Shown here piece after piece: positions 47,355 through 56,751 of a stretch of 64,000 nucleotides of DNA. A model generated the notes under the pieces. The model did not search any database, was not told the origin of the DNA, and saw only the letters and a program-made list of their open reading frames with translations. Numbering within the stretch: the stretch's first letter is position 1; the number at the start of each line of letters is the position of its first letter. Both the position numbers and the translations under genes were made by a program. The stretch comes from DASUPK01 sp963800285 (lineage in GTDB: Bacteria; Actinomycetota; Thermoleophilia; Solirubrobacterales; 70-9): positions 62,001 to 126,000 of the forward strand of contig CAWDAL010000030.1 of the NCBI GenBank assembly GCA_963800285.1, given 5' to 3'.

Positions 47355-49019
47355 TCAGACCTCGACGACGACCGGCAGCACCAGCGGCCGCCGGCGGAGC
47401 TTCTCGTAGACGAACTCGGCGATGTCGTCGTGGAGGTCCTGCTGGAGCAGTGAGATCTCGCGAATCTCCTCCTCAGCGGCCTCGTCGAGGGTGTCCTGGA
47501 CGACGTCCTTGAGCTCGTCGCGGAGCCCGTCCGCCTCCTGAGCGAAGGGCACGCCGCGGAAGATCACCTCGGGATCGGCGACCTGCGAACCGTCGTCCGA
47601 GGAGATCGTCGCAACCACGATGAAGACGCCGTCGTCGGAGAGCTTGCGGCGGTCGCGCAGCGCGAACTCGTCCGGCTCGCCGACCGAGACGCCGTCCACG
47701 AAGATCATGCTCGCGTGGACGTCCTCGCCGAACCGGGCGCCTGAGGAGTCGATCTCGAGCGCGAGCCCGTTGCGGCCGGTGAAGATGCGGTCCCGGTCGA
47801 CGCCGACGGACTCCGCGAGGTCGCCGTGCAGCTTGAGCCGCTTGTGATCGCCGTGGAAGGGGAAGACGTTCTCCGGCTTGGTCAGGTTGAGCATCAGCTT
47901 GAGCTCCTCCTGCCAGCCGTGGCCGGAGGCGTGAATCGGGGCGTCCGCCGCGGTCACCACTGACGCGCCGATCTGGAAGATCCGGTCGATCGTCTCGTTG
48001 ACCGAGCGCTCGTTGCCGGGGATCGGCGTTGCGGAGAAGATCACCGTGTCACCCGAGTGGAGCTCGACGTCGGGGTGGTCGCGGTGGGCCATCCGGCGCA
48101 GCGCCGAGAGCGGCTCGCCCTGGCTGCCGGTCGAGATCACGACGACCTTCTCGTCCGGGAAGTCCTCGATCTCCTTCGGCGAGATGAAGAGGCCCTCCGG
48201 CGCCGAGGCGATGCCCAGGTTGGAGGCGATGTTGAAGTTCTTCCGCATCGAGCGACCGACGAGTGCGACACGGCGGTCGAGCCGCGCCGCGGCGTCGATC
48301 ACCTGCTGGACGCGGTGGACGTTGGAGGCGAAGGAGGTGACGACGATGCGCCCCTTGCAGCGCCCGAAGACCTCGAGCAGCGCGGGGCCGACGCTCGACT
48401 CCGAGGGGGCGACGCCCGGCCGGTCGGCGTTCGTGGAGTCGCCGCAGAGGCAGAGCAGACCCTCCCGGCCGAGCTCCGCGAGCCGCGAGACATCGGCCGG
48501 AATCCCGTCGACCGGGGTCTGGTCGAACTTGTAGTCGCCGGTGATCAGCACCGTGCCGGCGTCGGTCTTCAGCGCAACGGCGCGAGCGTCCGGGATGGAA
48601 TGCGCCATGTGGACGAGCTCGATGTCGAATGGGCCCGCGCTCACCTCCTCGCCCGCGGGGAGCTCCTGGAGCGGCACGTCGCGGAGCTTGTGCTCGTCGA
48701 GCTTGGAGCGGACCATGCCGATCGTCAGCAGGCCCCCGTAGATCGCCGGCGGGATGCCGATCTCCCGCAGCACGTACGGCAGCGCGCCGACGTGGTCCTC
48801 GTGACCATGGGTGAGGACGATCGCCTCGATGTCGTCGGCGCGGTCGCGGAGAGTCGAGAAGTCCGGAAGCACCAGGTCGATGCCGAGCATGTCCGCCGTC
48901 GGGAACATCAGACCCGTGTCCACGATGACGATCCGGCCGTCGGTCTCGACCGCGGTCATGTTCTTTCCTATTTCCCCCAGCCCACCGAGCGGGAGGATCC
49001 GGACGCTCGAGCTGCTCAA
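47355..49019 (-). CDS. rnj: Ribonuclease J
   Basis: A 554-residue metallo-beta-lactamase RNase. 'VRILPLGGLGEIGKNMTAVE' at the start, zinc motif 'IVLTHGHEDHVGALPYVLRE', 'VLITGDYKFDQTPVDG', 'CLCGDSTNADRPG', beta-CASP block 'VTSFASNVHRVQQVIDAAAR', 'VISTGSQGEPLSALRRMAHR' and 'APIHASGHGWQEE' follow in order. It acts as 5'-3' exo- and endonuclease in mRNA decay and rRNA maturation. TTG at 49019 gives the standard N-terminus; dapA ends 2 bases upstream on the same strand. Confidence 0.95.
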   Translation of the reverse strand: MSSSSVRILPLGGLGEIGKNMTAVETDGRIVIVDTGLMFPTADMLGIDLVLPDFSTLRDRADDIEAIVLTHGHEDHVGALPYVLREIGIPPAIYGGLLTIGMVRSKLDEHKLRDVPLQELPAGEEVSAGPFDIELVHMAHSIPDARAVALKTDAGTVLITGDYKFDQTPVDGIPADVSRLAELGREGLLCLCGDSTNADRPGVAPSESSVGPALLEVFGRCKGRIVVTSFASNVHRVQQVIDAAARLDRRVALVGRSMRKNFNIASNLGIASAPEGLFISPKEIEDFPDEKVVVISTGSQGEPLSALRRMAHRDHPDVELHSGDTVIFSATPIPGNERSVNETIDRIFQIGASVVTAADAPIHASGHGWQEELKLMLNLTKPENVFPFHGDHKRLKLHGDLAESVGVDRDRIFTGRNGLALEIDSSGARFGEDVHASMIFVDGVSVGEPDEFALRDRRKLSDDGVFIVVATISSDDGSQVADPEVIFRGVPFAQEADGLRDELKDVVQDTLDEAAEEEIREISLLQQDLHDDIAEFVYEKLRRRPLVLPVVVEV

Positions 49020-49021
49020 AT

Positions 49022-49894
49022 CTACGCGGCGCTCCCGGCCAGCAGGCCGTGGCCCTCGAGGGCCCGCCTGACCTCCGCCCTCTGCTCTTCGTCCGCTTCG
49101 ACGATCGGCAACCTGGCGCGGGCGGAGCAGATGCCGAGCAGCTCCAGGCCCGCCTTCACGGGGATCGGGTTGGTCTTGCCGCAGACCTCGTAGATCGCCC
49201 GGAGCCCCTGATCGATCTCTCGCGCCCGCTCGGCGTCACCACCCTGCACCGCGTCGTAGATCTCGCGCATCTCGCGTCCCACCAGGTGCGAGGCGACCAG
49301 GATTCCTCCCGGCTCTCCCATCTCCAGCGCGCGAAGGAAGGCCCCATCGTTGCCGGCAAGCACCCGCAGGCCCTCGATCGGCTGGAGCTCGTCGTCATTT
49401 GCCTGCTTGACCCCGAAGATGTTCTCGATCTGGGCAAGCTCGGCGAGCTGCCCGGGCGAGAGGTTGACCACCACCCGCGAGGGGATGTTGTAGAGCAGGA
49501 CCGGGATCCCGGCCGCCCTCGCGACGGCCTCGTAGTGGGCCTTGATCCCGGCGAAGTTGGGCTTGCTGTAGTACGGCGTCACCGCCAGCACCGCGTCGGC
49601 GCCGGCATCAGCCGCGGCGGCGGAAAGGCGCTCGGAGTGGCGCGTGTCGTTGGAGCCGGTCCCGCAGATCACCAGAGCGTCGGAGCCGAGCTCGTCGCGC
49701 ACGGCCCGCAGCAGCGCGAGCTTCTCGGCGTCATCGAGCGTGGGCGACTCCCCAGTCGTGCCGGCCAGCACCAGCCCGTGCGAGCCGTTCTCGATCAGGT
49801 GCCGGGCAAGCGCGCGCGCCGCGACCTCGTCCACCGAGCGATCCTCGGCGAACGGCGTCACCATCGCCGTAATTACCCCTCCAATCTCAGGCAT
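49022..49894 (-). CDS. dapA: 4-hydroxy-tetrahydrodipicolinate synthase
   Basis: A 290-residue DapA, condensing pyruvate with aspartate semialdehyde, the first step of the DAP/lysine route. 'VITAMVTPFAEDRSVD', 'LVLAGTTGESPTLDDAEKLA' (GTTGE), the catalytic tyrosine in 'VLLYNIPSRVVVNL', and the Schiff-base lysine in 'IFGVKQANDDE' are intact. ATG shares one base with the amidase stop (TGATG), making dapB-amidase-dapA a coupled unit ahead of rnj. Confidence 0.93.
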   Translation of the reverse strand: MPEIGGVITAMVTPFAEDRSVDEVAARALARHLIENGSHGLVLAGTTGESPTLDDAEKLALLRAVRDELGSDALVICGTGSNDTRHSERLSAAAADAGADAVLAVTPYYSKPNFAGIKAHYEAVARAAGIPVLLYNIPSRVVVNLSPGQLAELAQIENIFGVKQANDDELQPIEGLRVLAGNDGAFLRALEMGEPGGILVASHLVGREMREIYDAVQGGDAERAREIDQGLRAIYEVCGKTNPIPVKAGLELLGICSARARLPIVEADEEQRAEVRRALEGHGLLAGSAA

Positions 49895-51345
49895 CAGCCT
49901 GAGGGTACCGAGAAGGTCTCGGGGAATCTGTCAGCCCAGGGGTGCGCCTGCTCGAGCTGTGCGGCCACGCGCAGCAGCACGTCCTCGCCGCCGAGCGGGG
50001 CGATCAGCTGGATCCCGATCGGCAGCCCCTCCTCGCTCTGGGCGAGCGGCACGGAGATCGCCGGGTTGCCCGTCGCGTTGAGCAGCGCCGTGAACCCCGC
50101 CGTCCTCTCGCCCCGGTGGATCGTCTTCAGCGGCTCGTCGGGATCGGCGGCGAAGCTGCCCAGGGGCGGTGGAAGCTCTCCCATCGTCGGGGTCATCAGC
50201 AGGTCGTGTCCCGCCTCGAACCACAGACCGAGCATGCGCCCGAACGCGTGATGCTGACTGACCGCGGCCAGGTACTGGCCGGAATGACGCCGTCGGCCCT
50301 CCTCGGCCATCGCCCACGTGAGAGGCTCGACGTCCTCGGGCCCAAGCGGGCGGCCGAGGATGACGCCGAACTGGTCGATGATCTCGGTCTGGCCCGCGTA
50401 CCAGCGGGTGAGGAACGTCTCGATCGGATCGAACGGAGGGGCTGTTGGATGGTCGTCATCCACGCCGTGGCCGAGTTCCTCAAGCATCGTCGCAGCCTCC
50501 CGGGCAGCGGAGACCACGACGGGGTCGATCTCGATCTCGGTGCCGATCGACTCGGTCATGAGCGCGATGCGAAGCGAGCCGGGATCGGCCCCGAGCTCCT
50601 CCATATAGGGCCTGGCGGGAGGTGGCGCCACATAGGGATCACCGGGGGCCGGCCCGTGCGTCGCGTCGAGCGCCAGCGCCACGTCCCGGACCGACCGCGA
50701 CACGACGTGCTCCACGGTGAGGCCGCTCATCACGTCACCGATCAGCGGTCCGAGCGAGGTTCGCCCGCGGCTCGTCTTCAGGCCCACCAGCCCGCAGCAG
50801 CTCGCCGGCACCCTGATCGATCCTCCGCCGTCGTTCGCGTGCGCGATCGGCACGATGCCGGCGGCGACGGCTGCCGCCGATCCGCCGCTGGAGCCACCCG
50901 GTGAGCGGCCGAGGTCCCAGGGGTTGTGCGTCGGCCCGTAGGCCTCCGGCTCGGTGGTGGGAACGATCCCGAGCTCGGGGGTGTTGGTCTTGCCGATCGT
51001 GACGAAGCCCGCGTCGCGGAAGCGCGCGCCGAGGAAGGTGTCCACCGGGAGCCTGAAATCGGCCTCCTTCAGCGCCTTCATCCCCATGTGCAGAGGCTGT
51101 CCCGCCAGGCCGGCGCCGAGGTCCTTGAAGAGGAACGGCACACCCTGGAACGGCCCTTCGGGGAGCTCCCCCCGGGACTCCTCCAGCCCCTGCTCGTAGA
51201 GCGGGTGGATGATCGCGTTGAGCTCCGGGTTGATCCGCTCGGCGCGCTCGATGGCGGCGAGGGTCAGCTCCTCGGGGCTCACCTCCCCGATCCGCACCAG
51301 CTCGGCCTGCGCGGTGGCGTCCAGCCTTGCGAGGTCCTCAGTCAC
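49894..51345 (-). CDS. Amidase signature family protein between dapB and dapA
   Basis: A 483-residue amidase. 'FQGVPFLFKDLGAGLAG' holds the catalytic lysine, 'NPWDLGRSPGGSSGGSAAAV' is the Gly/Ser amidase signature with the cis-Ser, and 'IAHANDGGGSIRVPASCCGL' holds the nucleophile serine. It is of the GatA/6-aminohexanoate-hydrolase class; the substrate is unknown. It is not part of a gatCAB operon. GTG overlaps the dapB stop (GTGA) and its stop overlaps dapA, so it is co-translated with two lysine/DAP enzymes. A role with an amidated wall or lysine precursor is a guess. Confidence 0.88.
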   Translation of the reverse strand: MTEDLARLDATAQAELVRIGEVSPEELTLAAIERAERINPELNAIIHPLYEQGLEESRGELPEGPFQGVPFLFKDLGAGLAGQPLHMGMKALKEADFRLPVDTFLGARFRDAGFVTIGKTNTPELGIVPTTEPEAYGPTHNPWDLGRSPGGSSGGSAAAVAAGIVPIAHANDGGGSIRVPASCCGLVGLKTSRGRTSLGPLIGDVMSGLTVEHVVSRSVRDVALALDATHGPAPGDPYVAPPPARPYMEELGADPGSLRIALMTESIGTEIEIDPVVVSAAREAATMLEELGHGVDDDHPTAPPFDPIETFLTRWYAGQTEIIDQFGVILGRPLGPEDVEPLTWAMAEEGRRRHSGQYLAAVSQHHAFGRMLGLWFEAGHDLLMTPTMGELPPPLGSFAADPDEPLKTIHRGERTAGFTALLNATGNPAISVPLAQSEEGLPIGIQLIAPLGGEDVLLRVAAQLEQAHPWADRFPETFSVPSG

Positions 51346-52022
51346 AGCAGCTCCTCCAGTCCCACTACGAAGCGTTCGGGTAGGTCGGCGACCTTCCGCA
51401 CCGCGAGCAGGACGCCTGGCATGAAGCTCGCGCGATCGATCGAGTCGTGGCGGATCGACAGCGTCTGTCCCTCGCCACCGAAGATGACCTCCTGGTGTGC
51501 CACCAGACCGGGTAGCCGTACCGAGTGAACCGGCTCGTGGACGTTGCCGCCCGCCTCGCGAATCAGCTTCGCCGTCAGCTTGGCCGTGCCCGACGGAGCG
51601 TCCACCTTCCGATCGTGATGCAGCTCGACGATCTCGGCCTCGGGCATGTGCGGGGCGATCAGCTTCGCGGCCTGCATCATCAACACCGCGCCGATCGCGA
51701 AGTTGGGCGCGATGAAGCAGTTCGCCTTGCTGTCGGCCCGGAGCACCGTCGCCTTCAGCTCGTCGAGGTCGAAGCCCGTGCTTCCGACCACAGCGTGCAC
51801 CCCCGCCTCGATCGCGTCGAAGACGTTGGCGGGCGCCGCGTCGGGCGTGGTGAAGTCGACCATCACATCGGCGCCGGCGAGGACGTCGTTCACGGAGGTG
51901 TCGAGCGCCGGATCGGCGCGCCCGACGAGCTCCATGTCCTCGGCCCCGTCGACGGCGCCGCAGGCGGCCTCCCCCATGCGCCCGGCGGCGCCGGAGACCA
52001 CGACCTTGATCGGATCGGCCAT
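51342..52022 (-). CDS. dapB: 4-hydroxy-tetrahydrodipicolinate reductase
   Basis: A 226-residue DapB, shorter than the E. coli enzyme (273) but close to actinobacterial ones. 'KVVVSGAAGRMGEAACGAVD' is the NAD(P)H fold, 'DVMVDFTTPDAA' follows, 'GVHAVVGSTGF', and 'AEIVELHHDRKVDAPSGTAK' contains the catalytic HH/K and substrate loop. It makes tetrahydrodipicolinate, the substrate of DapL. ATG at 52022. Confidence 0.93.
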   Translation of the reverse strand: MADPIKVVVSGAAGRMGEAACGAVDGAEDMELVGRADPALDTSVNDVLAGADVMVDFTTPDAAPANVFDAIEAGVHAVVGSTGFDLDELKATVLRADSKANCFIAPNFAIGAVLMMQAAKLIAPHMPEAEIVELHHDRKVDAPSGTAKLTAKLIREAGGNVHEPVHSVRLPGLVAHQEVIFGGEGQTLSIRHDSIDRASFMPGVLLAVRKVADLPERFVVGLEELL

Positions 52023-52032
52023 GGGGGCGATC

Positions 52033-52473
52033 TTATGTGCCGATCGCCCCGAACCAGTCGGCCAGGGCCTCGAGGCCCTGCCGCTGAGCCTCTCCGCCTC
52101 CGAGCTTGCCGAGCAGCCTGCCCTCGCCGCGCATCAGCATCACCTTCAGCTTGTCGCCATCGTTCATGCGGATCTCGAGGCGAACTGCCGCGTGATCGAG
52201 GATCCCGGTGGTCACCGACCACCAGCCGCCGCCGGCTCCACCCGCCTTGGCGGAGGCAATCTGATCGGCGACGATCGACCGAGGTGGGCCGTCAGGCTCA
52301 CCACGGCGATCAAGCGACTGGATCAGCAAGCGCCGGTCGGTGCTCCCGATCGCGACAGCGCCGCCCTTGAACATGCTCTTCTGCTGCGATGCGACGCAGA
52401 CGCCGCGCAGCTGCTCTCCCTGCTCCAGTTGGGCCTCCAGGACAGGCCGGTATTTCGAGTCGAGATCGGCCAC
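52033..52473 (-). CDS. Conserved hypothetical protein, PH-like
   Basis: A 146-residue soluble protein. The pattern 'LEQGEQLRGVCVASQQKSMF', 'AIGSTDRRLLIQSLDRRGEP' and 'VTTGILDHAAVRLEIRMNDG' resembles small bacterial proteins with a PH/GRAM-like beta barrel that handle 'default value' or lipid signals, but the match is only by pattern. It lies 10 bases upstream of dapB and could be the first gene of that operon. The function is unknown. Confidence 0.6.
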   Translation of the reverse strand: MADLDSKYRPVLEAQLEQGEQLRGVCVASQQKSMFKGGAVAIGSTDRRLLIQSLDRRGEPDGPPRSIVADQIASAKAGGAGGGWWSVTTGILDHAAVRLEIRMNDGDKLKVMLMRGEGRLLGKLGGGEAQRQGLEALADWFGAIGT

Positions 52474-52543
52474 GGGACTACGAAATCGAGGTCAAGCGGC
52501 GCTTTTGTTCGGCATATCCGAACGAAGTCGCCAATTCCCCGAC

Positions 52544-53827
52544 CTACGCGGCAGCGAGCGCTTCGCTGACCGGCGCCAGGGCGCTGCGGAAGCGATCCTC
52601 GCTCGGGGCGATCGCGGCGGCCGAGAGCGAATCGGGCGCGTACAGGTCACGCGCCAGCTCGGCGACATCCGCCGACGTGACGGCGTCGACCTTCTCCAGC
52701 AGCTCGTCGAGGGTCAAGACCGGCAGGCCGAAGAGAACCGACTTCCCGATCCTCCCCATCCGGGCGGCCGTCGACTCCGAGGAGAGGACCATGCGGCCCT
52801 TGACGTGCTCCTTGGCCCGGACGAGCTCGTCATCCGTGATCCCGTCGGCGTGGATCGAGCCGAGCTCCCGGCCGATGATCTCGCAGGCCTCCTGGACGTT
52901 GTCGGCTCGCGTGCCGACGTAGAGGCCGACCAGGCCACTGTCGACGTACTGCTGGGTGTAGGAGCCGACCGAGTAGGCGAGGCCGCGCTTCTCGCGGACC
53001 TCACGGAAGAGGCGCGATGAGGTCGAGCCGCCGAAGACGGCGTCGAGGATGCTGAGGGCGTAGCGGCGATCGTCGCTGCGGTCGATGCCGGGCCCGCCGA
53101 AGCAGATGTGGAACTGCTCGGTGTCCTTCTGCTGGAACGCGACCTGTGCGCCATCGACCTGGGGCGCCTGGAGCGATCCGCCATTGCCGCCGGCCGTGGG
53201 TGGCTCCACGTGGCGCCTGCTGAGCTCGACGATCCTCTCGTGCTCGACGTTGCCCGCCGCCGCGACGACGATGTTCGCGCCGGTGTAGTGCGAGCGGTGA
53301 TAGGCATCGATGTCCGGCACGGGGATCGAGCTGATCACCTCGGCCTCGCCGAGCACGCGCCTGCCGAGCGGATGGCCGCCGAAGACCGCGCGATCGAGCA
53401 CGTCGTGGACCTTGTCCTGAGGCTCGTCCTCGTACATCGCGATCTCCTCAAGCACCACGTCGCGCTCCGAGTCGATCTCGGGGTACGTCGGGCCGAGCAG
53501 CATCTCCGAGAGGAGGTCGAAGGCCTCGTCGGTGTGCGTGTCGAGGAAGCGCGCGTAGAGGTTCGTCGACTCCTTGCCGGTCGCCGCGTTCACCGCGGCG
53601 CCGAGGCCGTCGAAGATCTCGGAGATCTCGATCGCCGAATACCGCTTGGTCCCCTTGAAGAGCAGATGCTCCAGGAAATGCGAGACGCCGGCCTGCGCCG
53701 GCGTCTCGTCCCTCGAGCCTGTTCGAACCCAGAGTCCCAGGGCGACGGATCTCACCGAGGGCACTGCCTCGGTGACGACCCGTATCCCGGAGTCGAGCTC
53801 GGTTATCTGTGCCGTGGGCGCGGCCAC
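52544..53827 (-). CDS. M16 family zinc metallopeptidase
   Basis: A 427-residue insulinase-like peptidase. The inverted zinc motif 'VSHFLEHLLFKGTKRY' (HxxEH) near residue 48 and the distal glutamate in 'VVLEEIAMYEDEP' near residue 125 complete the site. The C-terminal half is the inactive M16_C domain ('SRLFREVREKRGLAYSVGSY'). In Gram-positives this gene commonly sits next to pnp, as here (7-base spacing), suggesting a conserved operon. Substrate unknown; soluble, no signal peptide. Confidence 0.93.
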   Translation of the reverse strand: MAAPTAQITELDSGIRVVTEAVPSVRSVALGLWVRTGSRDETPAQAGVSHFLEHLLFKGTKRYSAIEISEIFDGLGAAVNAATGKESTNLYARFLDTHTDEAFDLLSEMLLGPTYPEIDSERDVVLEEIAMYEDEPQDKVHDVLDRAVFGGHPLGRRVLGEAEVISSIPVPDIDAYHRSHYTGANIVVAAAGNVEHERIVELSRRHVEPPTAGGNGGSLQAPQVDGAQVAFQQKDTEQFHICFGGPGIDRSDDRRYALSILDAVFGGSTSSRLFREVREKRGLAYSVGSYTQQYVDSGLVGLYVGTRADNVQEACEIIGRELGSIHADGITDDELVRAKEHVKGRMVLSSESTAARMGRIGKSVLFGLPVLTLDELLEKVDAVTSADVAELARDLYAPDSLSAAAIAPSEDRFRSALAPVSEALAAA

Positions 53828-53833
53828 CGGGGC

Positions 53834-56104
53834 CTAGCGGTCCCGGCCGCCCTGGCGCTCCCGGCGGCGTCCGCCACCGCCTTCGCGATCGCGCCTGGGG
53901 CCGCCGCGGCCTCCACCGCCGCCGTCACGGCGACGGCTTGGCGGACCCGGGTCACCCGTACCGACTCCGGCGAGATCCTCCGGCGACTTGCCCTCGACAT
54001 CGGGGTCGGCGGTGAGCCGCAGGCCGATCCGGCCTCGCTCCTTGTCGACCTCGACGACGGTGACGTCGATCTCGTCGCCTTGGTTGAGGACGTCCTCGAC
54101 GGTGCCCACACGCTCGCCCGGCTTCACGTTGGAGATGTGAAGCAGGCCATCGGTGCCCTTGCTCAGCTCGACGAAGGCGCCGAAGTTGGTCGTCTTGACC
54201 ACCTTTCCGGACGTGTAGCGGTCGCCGATCTCGGCGTCCTTGGTCATTGCCGTGATCCGATCCGCGAGGGCATCGACCCGCTCGCCGGTGGGCGCGTAGA
54301 GACGCACCGTGCCGTCGTCGTCGACGTCGATCTCGGCCTCGAACTCCTCGGAGAGGCCGCGGATCGTCTCGCCGCCCTTGCCGATCAGGGCGCCGATCTT
54401 CTCCGGATCGATCTTGATCGAGGTGATCTTCGGCGCGAACTGCGAGAGCTGCTCGCGCGGCTGGTCGATCGAATCGGCCATCTTGCCGAGGATGAACAGG
54501 CGGCCCTTGTTGGCCTGATCCAGCGCATCCTTGAGGATCTCCAACGTGACGCCGGTGATCTTGATGTCCATCTGCAGGGCGGTGATGCCGTCCTTGGTTC
54601 CGGCGACCTTGAAGTCCATGTCGCCCAGGTGGTCCTCGACGCCGGCGATGTCGGTGAGGACGATGTAGTCGTCGCCCTCCTTGATCAGCCCCATCGCGAC
54701 ACCGGCGACCGGCGCGCTGACCGGCACGCCCGCGGCCTGCAGGGCCATCGAGGAAGCACACACCGAGCCCATCGACGAGGACCCGTTCGACTCCAGGGTG
54801 TCGGAGACGACGCGGATCACGTACGGGAACTCCTCCTCATCGGGGATCGTGGCCTGGAGCGCCCGCTCGGCGAGCGCGCCGTGACCGATGTCGCGGCGCT
54901 TCGGGCCGCGCATGAAGCCGGCCTCTCCCACCGAGAACGGCGGGAAGTTGTAGTGGTGCCAGAACCGCTTGGTCTCCTGCAGGCCGAGGTTGTCGACCTT
55001 CATGTCCATGCGGGTGGTGCCGAGCGCCACGTTCGAGAGGATCTGCGTCTCACCGCGCGTGAACAGGGCGGAGCCGTGCGAGCGCGGTGCGATGTCGATC
55101 TCGGTCTCGATCGGCCGGATCTCGTCCTGGGCGCGGCCGTCGGGGCGCTTCTTGTCGACGGCGATGCGCTTGCGGATGGTGTCCTTCTCGAGCTTCGCGA
55201 AGGCGGCCTTCACCTCGGCAAGCCGCTCGCGATCGGGCTGCTCGTCCTCGGTGGGAGGCGCGTACTGCTCGAGCACCTCCTCCTCGACGGCGTTGATCGC
55301 GTCCTGGCGCTCCAGCTTGGCCTGGACCTGCGTGGCCTCATCCAGCTTGGCCCCGTGCGAGCTCTTGATCGAATCGAGGGTGGCCTCGTCTACCTGCGGA
55401 GCCTCGATCTCGAGCTTCTCCTTGCCCGCCTTCTCACGGAGTTCCTCCATGGTCGCGACCAGCTTCTTGATCTCGGAGTGCGCGATGTCGAGCGCGTCCA
55501 GGATCTCGGCCTCGGTGACGCCGTCGGCGCCGGCCTCGACCATCAGGATCGCCTCGTCGGTGCCCGACACGATCAGGTCCATTTCGAGCTCCTCGAGCCT
55601 CTCCTCCTCGGGGTTGACGACGAAGTCGCCGTCGAGCTTCCCGATGCGGACGGCGCCGACGTGCTTGGCGACCGGGATCTCGGAGATGGCGAGCGCCGCG
55701 GAGGCGCCGTTCATCGCGAGGATGTCGTACGGATGGACGTGGTCCACGGACATCGGCTGGGAGACCAGCTGCGTCTCGCGGTGCCATCCCTTGGGGAAGA
55801 GCGGGCGAATCGGGCGGTCGATCATCCGCGCGGTCAGGGTGGCCTTCTCGCCTGCCCGTGCCTCGCGACGGAAGAATGAGCCGGGGATCTTGCCCGCGGC
55901 GTAGTGCTTCTCCTCGACGTCAACGGTGAGGGGCAGGAAGTCGACGTCGCGGTCGTTGCCCGCGGTCGCGGTGCAGAGCACCATCGTGTCGCCGGAGCGC
56001 ACCACAACGGCGCCGCTCGCCTGACGGGCGAGCTTTCCGGTCTCGAAGGAGATCTCCTGGCCGCCTACCTCCACCGAGACGCGGCTTACTTCGAACATAC
56101 TCAT
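53834..56104 (-). CDS. pnp: Polyribonucleotide nucleotidyltransferase
   Basis: A 756-residue PNPase: two RNase PH-like domains (about 1-230 and 320-550) around an all-helical linker, then KH ('IGALIGKGGETIRGLSEEFE') and S1 ('GKVVKTTNFGAFVELSKGTD') domains and an Arg/Gly-rich tail. 'NGASAALAISEIPVAKHVGA' and 'VCASSMALQAAGVPVSAPVA' are the phosphate-binding blocks of the two PH domains. It is the 3'-5' exonuclease/polymerase of mRNA decay. ATG at 56104 has AAGGGA upstream. Confidence 0.96.
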   Translation of the reverse strand: MSMFEVSRVSVEVGGQEISFETGKLARQASGAVVVRSGDTMVLCTATAGNDRDVDFLPLTVDVEEKHYAAGKIPGSFFRREARAGEKATLTARMIDRPIRPLFPKGWHRETQLVSQPMSVDHVHPYDILAMNGASAALAISEIPVAKHVGAVRIGKLDGDFVVNPEEERLEELEMDLIVSGTDEAILMVEAGADGVTEAEILDALDIAHSEIKKLVATMEELREKAGKEKLEIEAPQVDEATLDSIKSSHGAKLDEATQVQAKLERQDAINAVEEEVLEQYAPPTEDEQPDRERLAEVKAAFAKLEKDTIRKRIAVDKKRPDGRAQDEIRPIETEIDIAPRSHGSALFTRGETQILSNVALGTTRMDMKVDNLGLQETKRFWHHYNFPPFSVGEAGFMRGPKRRDIGHGALAERALQATIPDEEEFPYVIRVVSDTLESNGSSSMGSVCASSMALQAAGVPVSAPVAGVAMGLIKEGDDYIVLTDIAGVEDHLGDMDFKVAGTKDGITALQMDIKITGVTLEILKDALDQANKGRLFILGKMADSIDQPREQLSQFAPKITSIKIDPEKIGALIGKGGETIRGLSEEFEAEIDVDDDGTVRLYAPTGERVDALADRITAMTKDAEIGDRYTSGKVVKTTNFGAFVELSKGTDGLLHISNVKPGERVGTVEDVLNQGDEIDVTVVEVDKERGRIGLRLTADPDVEGKSPEDLAGVGTGDPGPPSRRRDGGGGGRGGPRRDREGGGGRRRERQGGRDR

Positions 56105-56177
56105 ATGTCTTGTTCCCTTCGGCCGTCCGGTTGACGGCCTTTCGCTTAAGAACTCTCGTTCTCTTTCGCGGGCGATG

Positions 56178-56675
56178 TTAGCGGTCACTGACCTCGCGCA
56201 GGGCGGCTATGACGTCGCCGCTCAAGCGCCGGCCCTCGACGAAGGCAGTGGGAGTTCCCCCGACTCCCGCTCGAATCCCGCTGACGAAATCCCGCTCGAT
56301 GCGCTCGCGCACCGCCTCCGAGCGGCTGTCGGCGCGAAAGCGCTCCAGATCCAGGCCCAAACGCTCGGCTCGCTCCCACAGATGCGGATCGTCGACCCGT
56401 CCGCGCTCGGCGTAGAGCGAATCGCACATCTCCCAGAAGGCGCCCTGACGGCCGGCGGCCTCGGCCGCGGCATGGAGCGCCGGGGCCCGCGGATGCTTGG
56501 AGGCCATCGGGAAGTGCCTGAAGCAGAGCCGCAGGGGCAGCTCCCTGATCCGCGCCCAGCCGGCGGCGCAATAGGGACAGCCGAAGTCGGCGTAGACGAT
56601 CGCCTCGGCCCCCTCCCCCGTGACGTGGTCGTCGTCGCCGATCGGCGGCACGGAGGCGCTCGTCAGCTCGCTCAT
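56178..56675 (-). CDS. DsbA-like thioredoxin-fold protein
   Basis: A 165-residue DsbA/FrnE-type protein without a signal peptide. 'AIVYADFGCPYCAAGWARIR' has the CPYC redox site, a helical insert follows, and 'VGGTPTAFVEGRRLSGDVIA' has the cis-proline. Cytosolic DsbA-like proteins of this type act as isomerases or in stress. It is upstream of pnp on the same strand; whether they share transcripts is unclear. ATG at 56675. Confidence 0.85.
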   Translation of the reverse strand: MSELTSASVPPIGDDDHVTGEGAEAIVYADFGCPYCAAGWARIRELPLRLCFRHFPMASKHPRAPALHAAAEAAGRQGAFWEMCDSLYAERGRVDDPHLWERAERLGLDLERFRADSRSEAVRERIERDFVSGIRAGVGGTPTAFVEGRRLSGDVIAALREVSDR

Positions 56676-56751
56676 TCGAGCGAAGTTACTTGCCGACCGG
56701 TGCAGTCGCCGCTTTGCATGGAAAGGGGCAACCTGCGATGCTCAGCTGCCA

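Noticed and set aside
53108..55879. A 923-codon plus-strand open frame over M16 and pnp
   Set aside because: Antisense shadow of two well-supported genes; low-complexity residues only.
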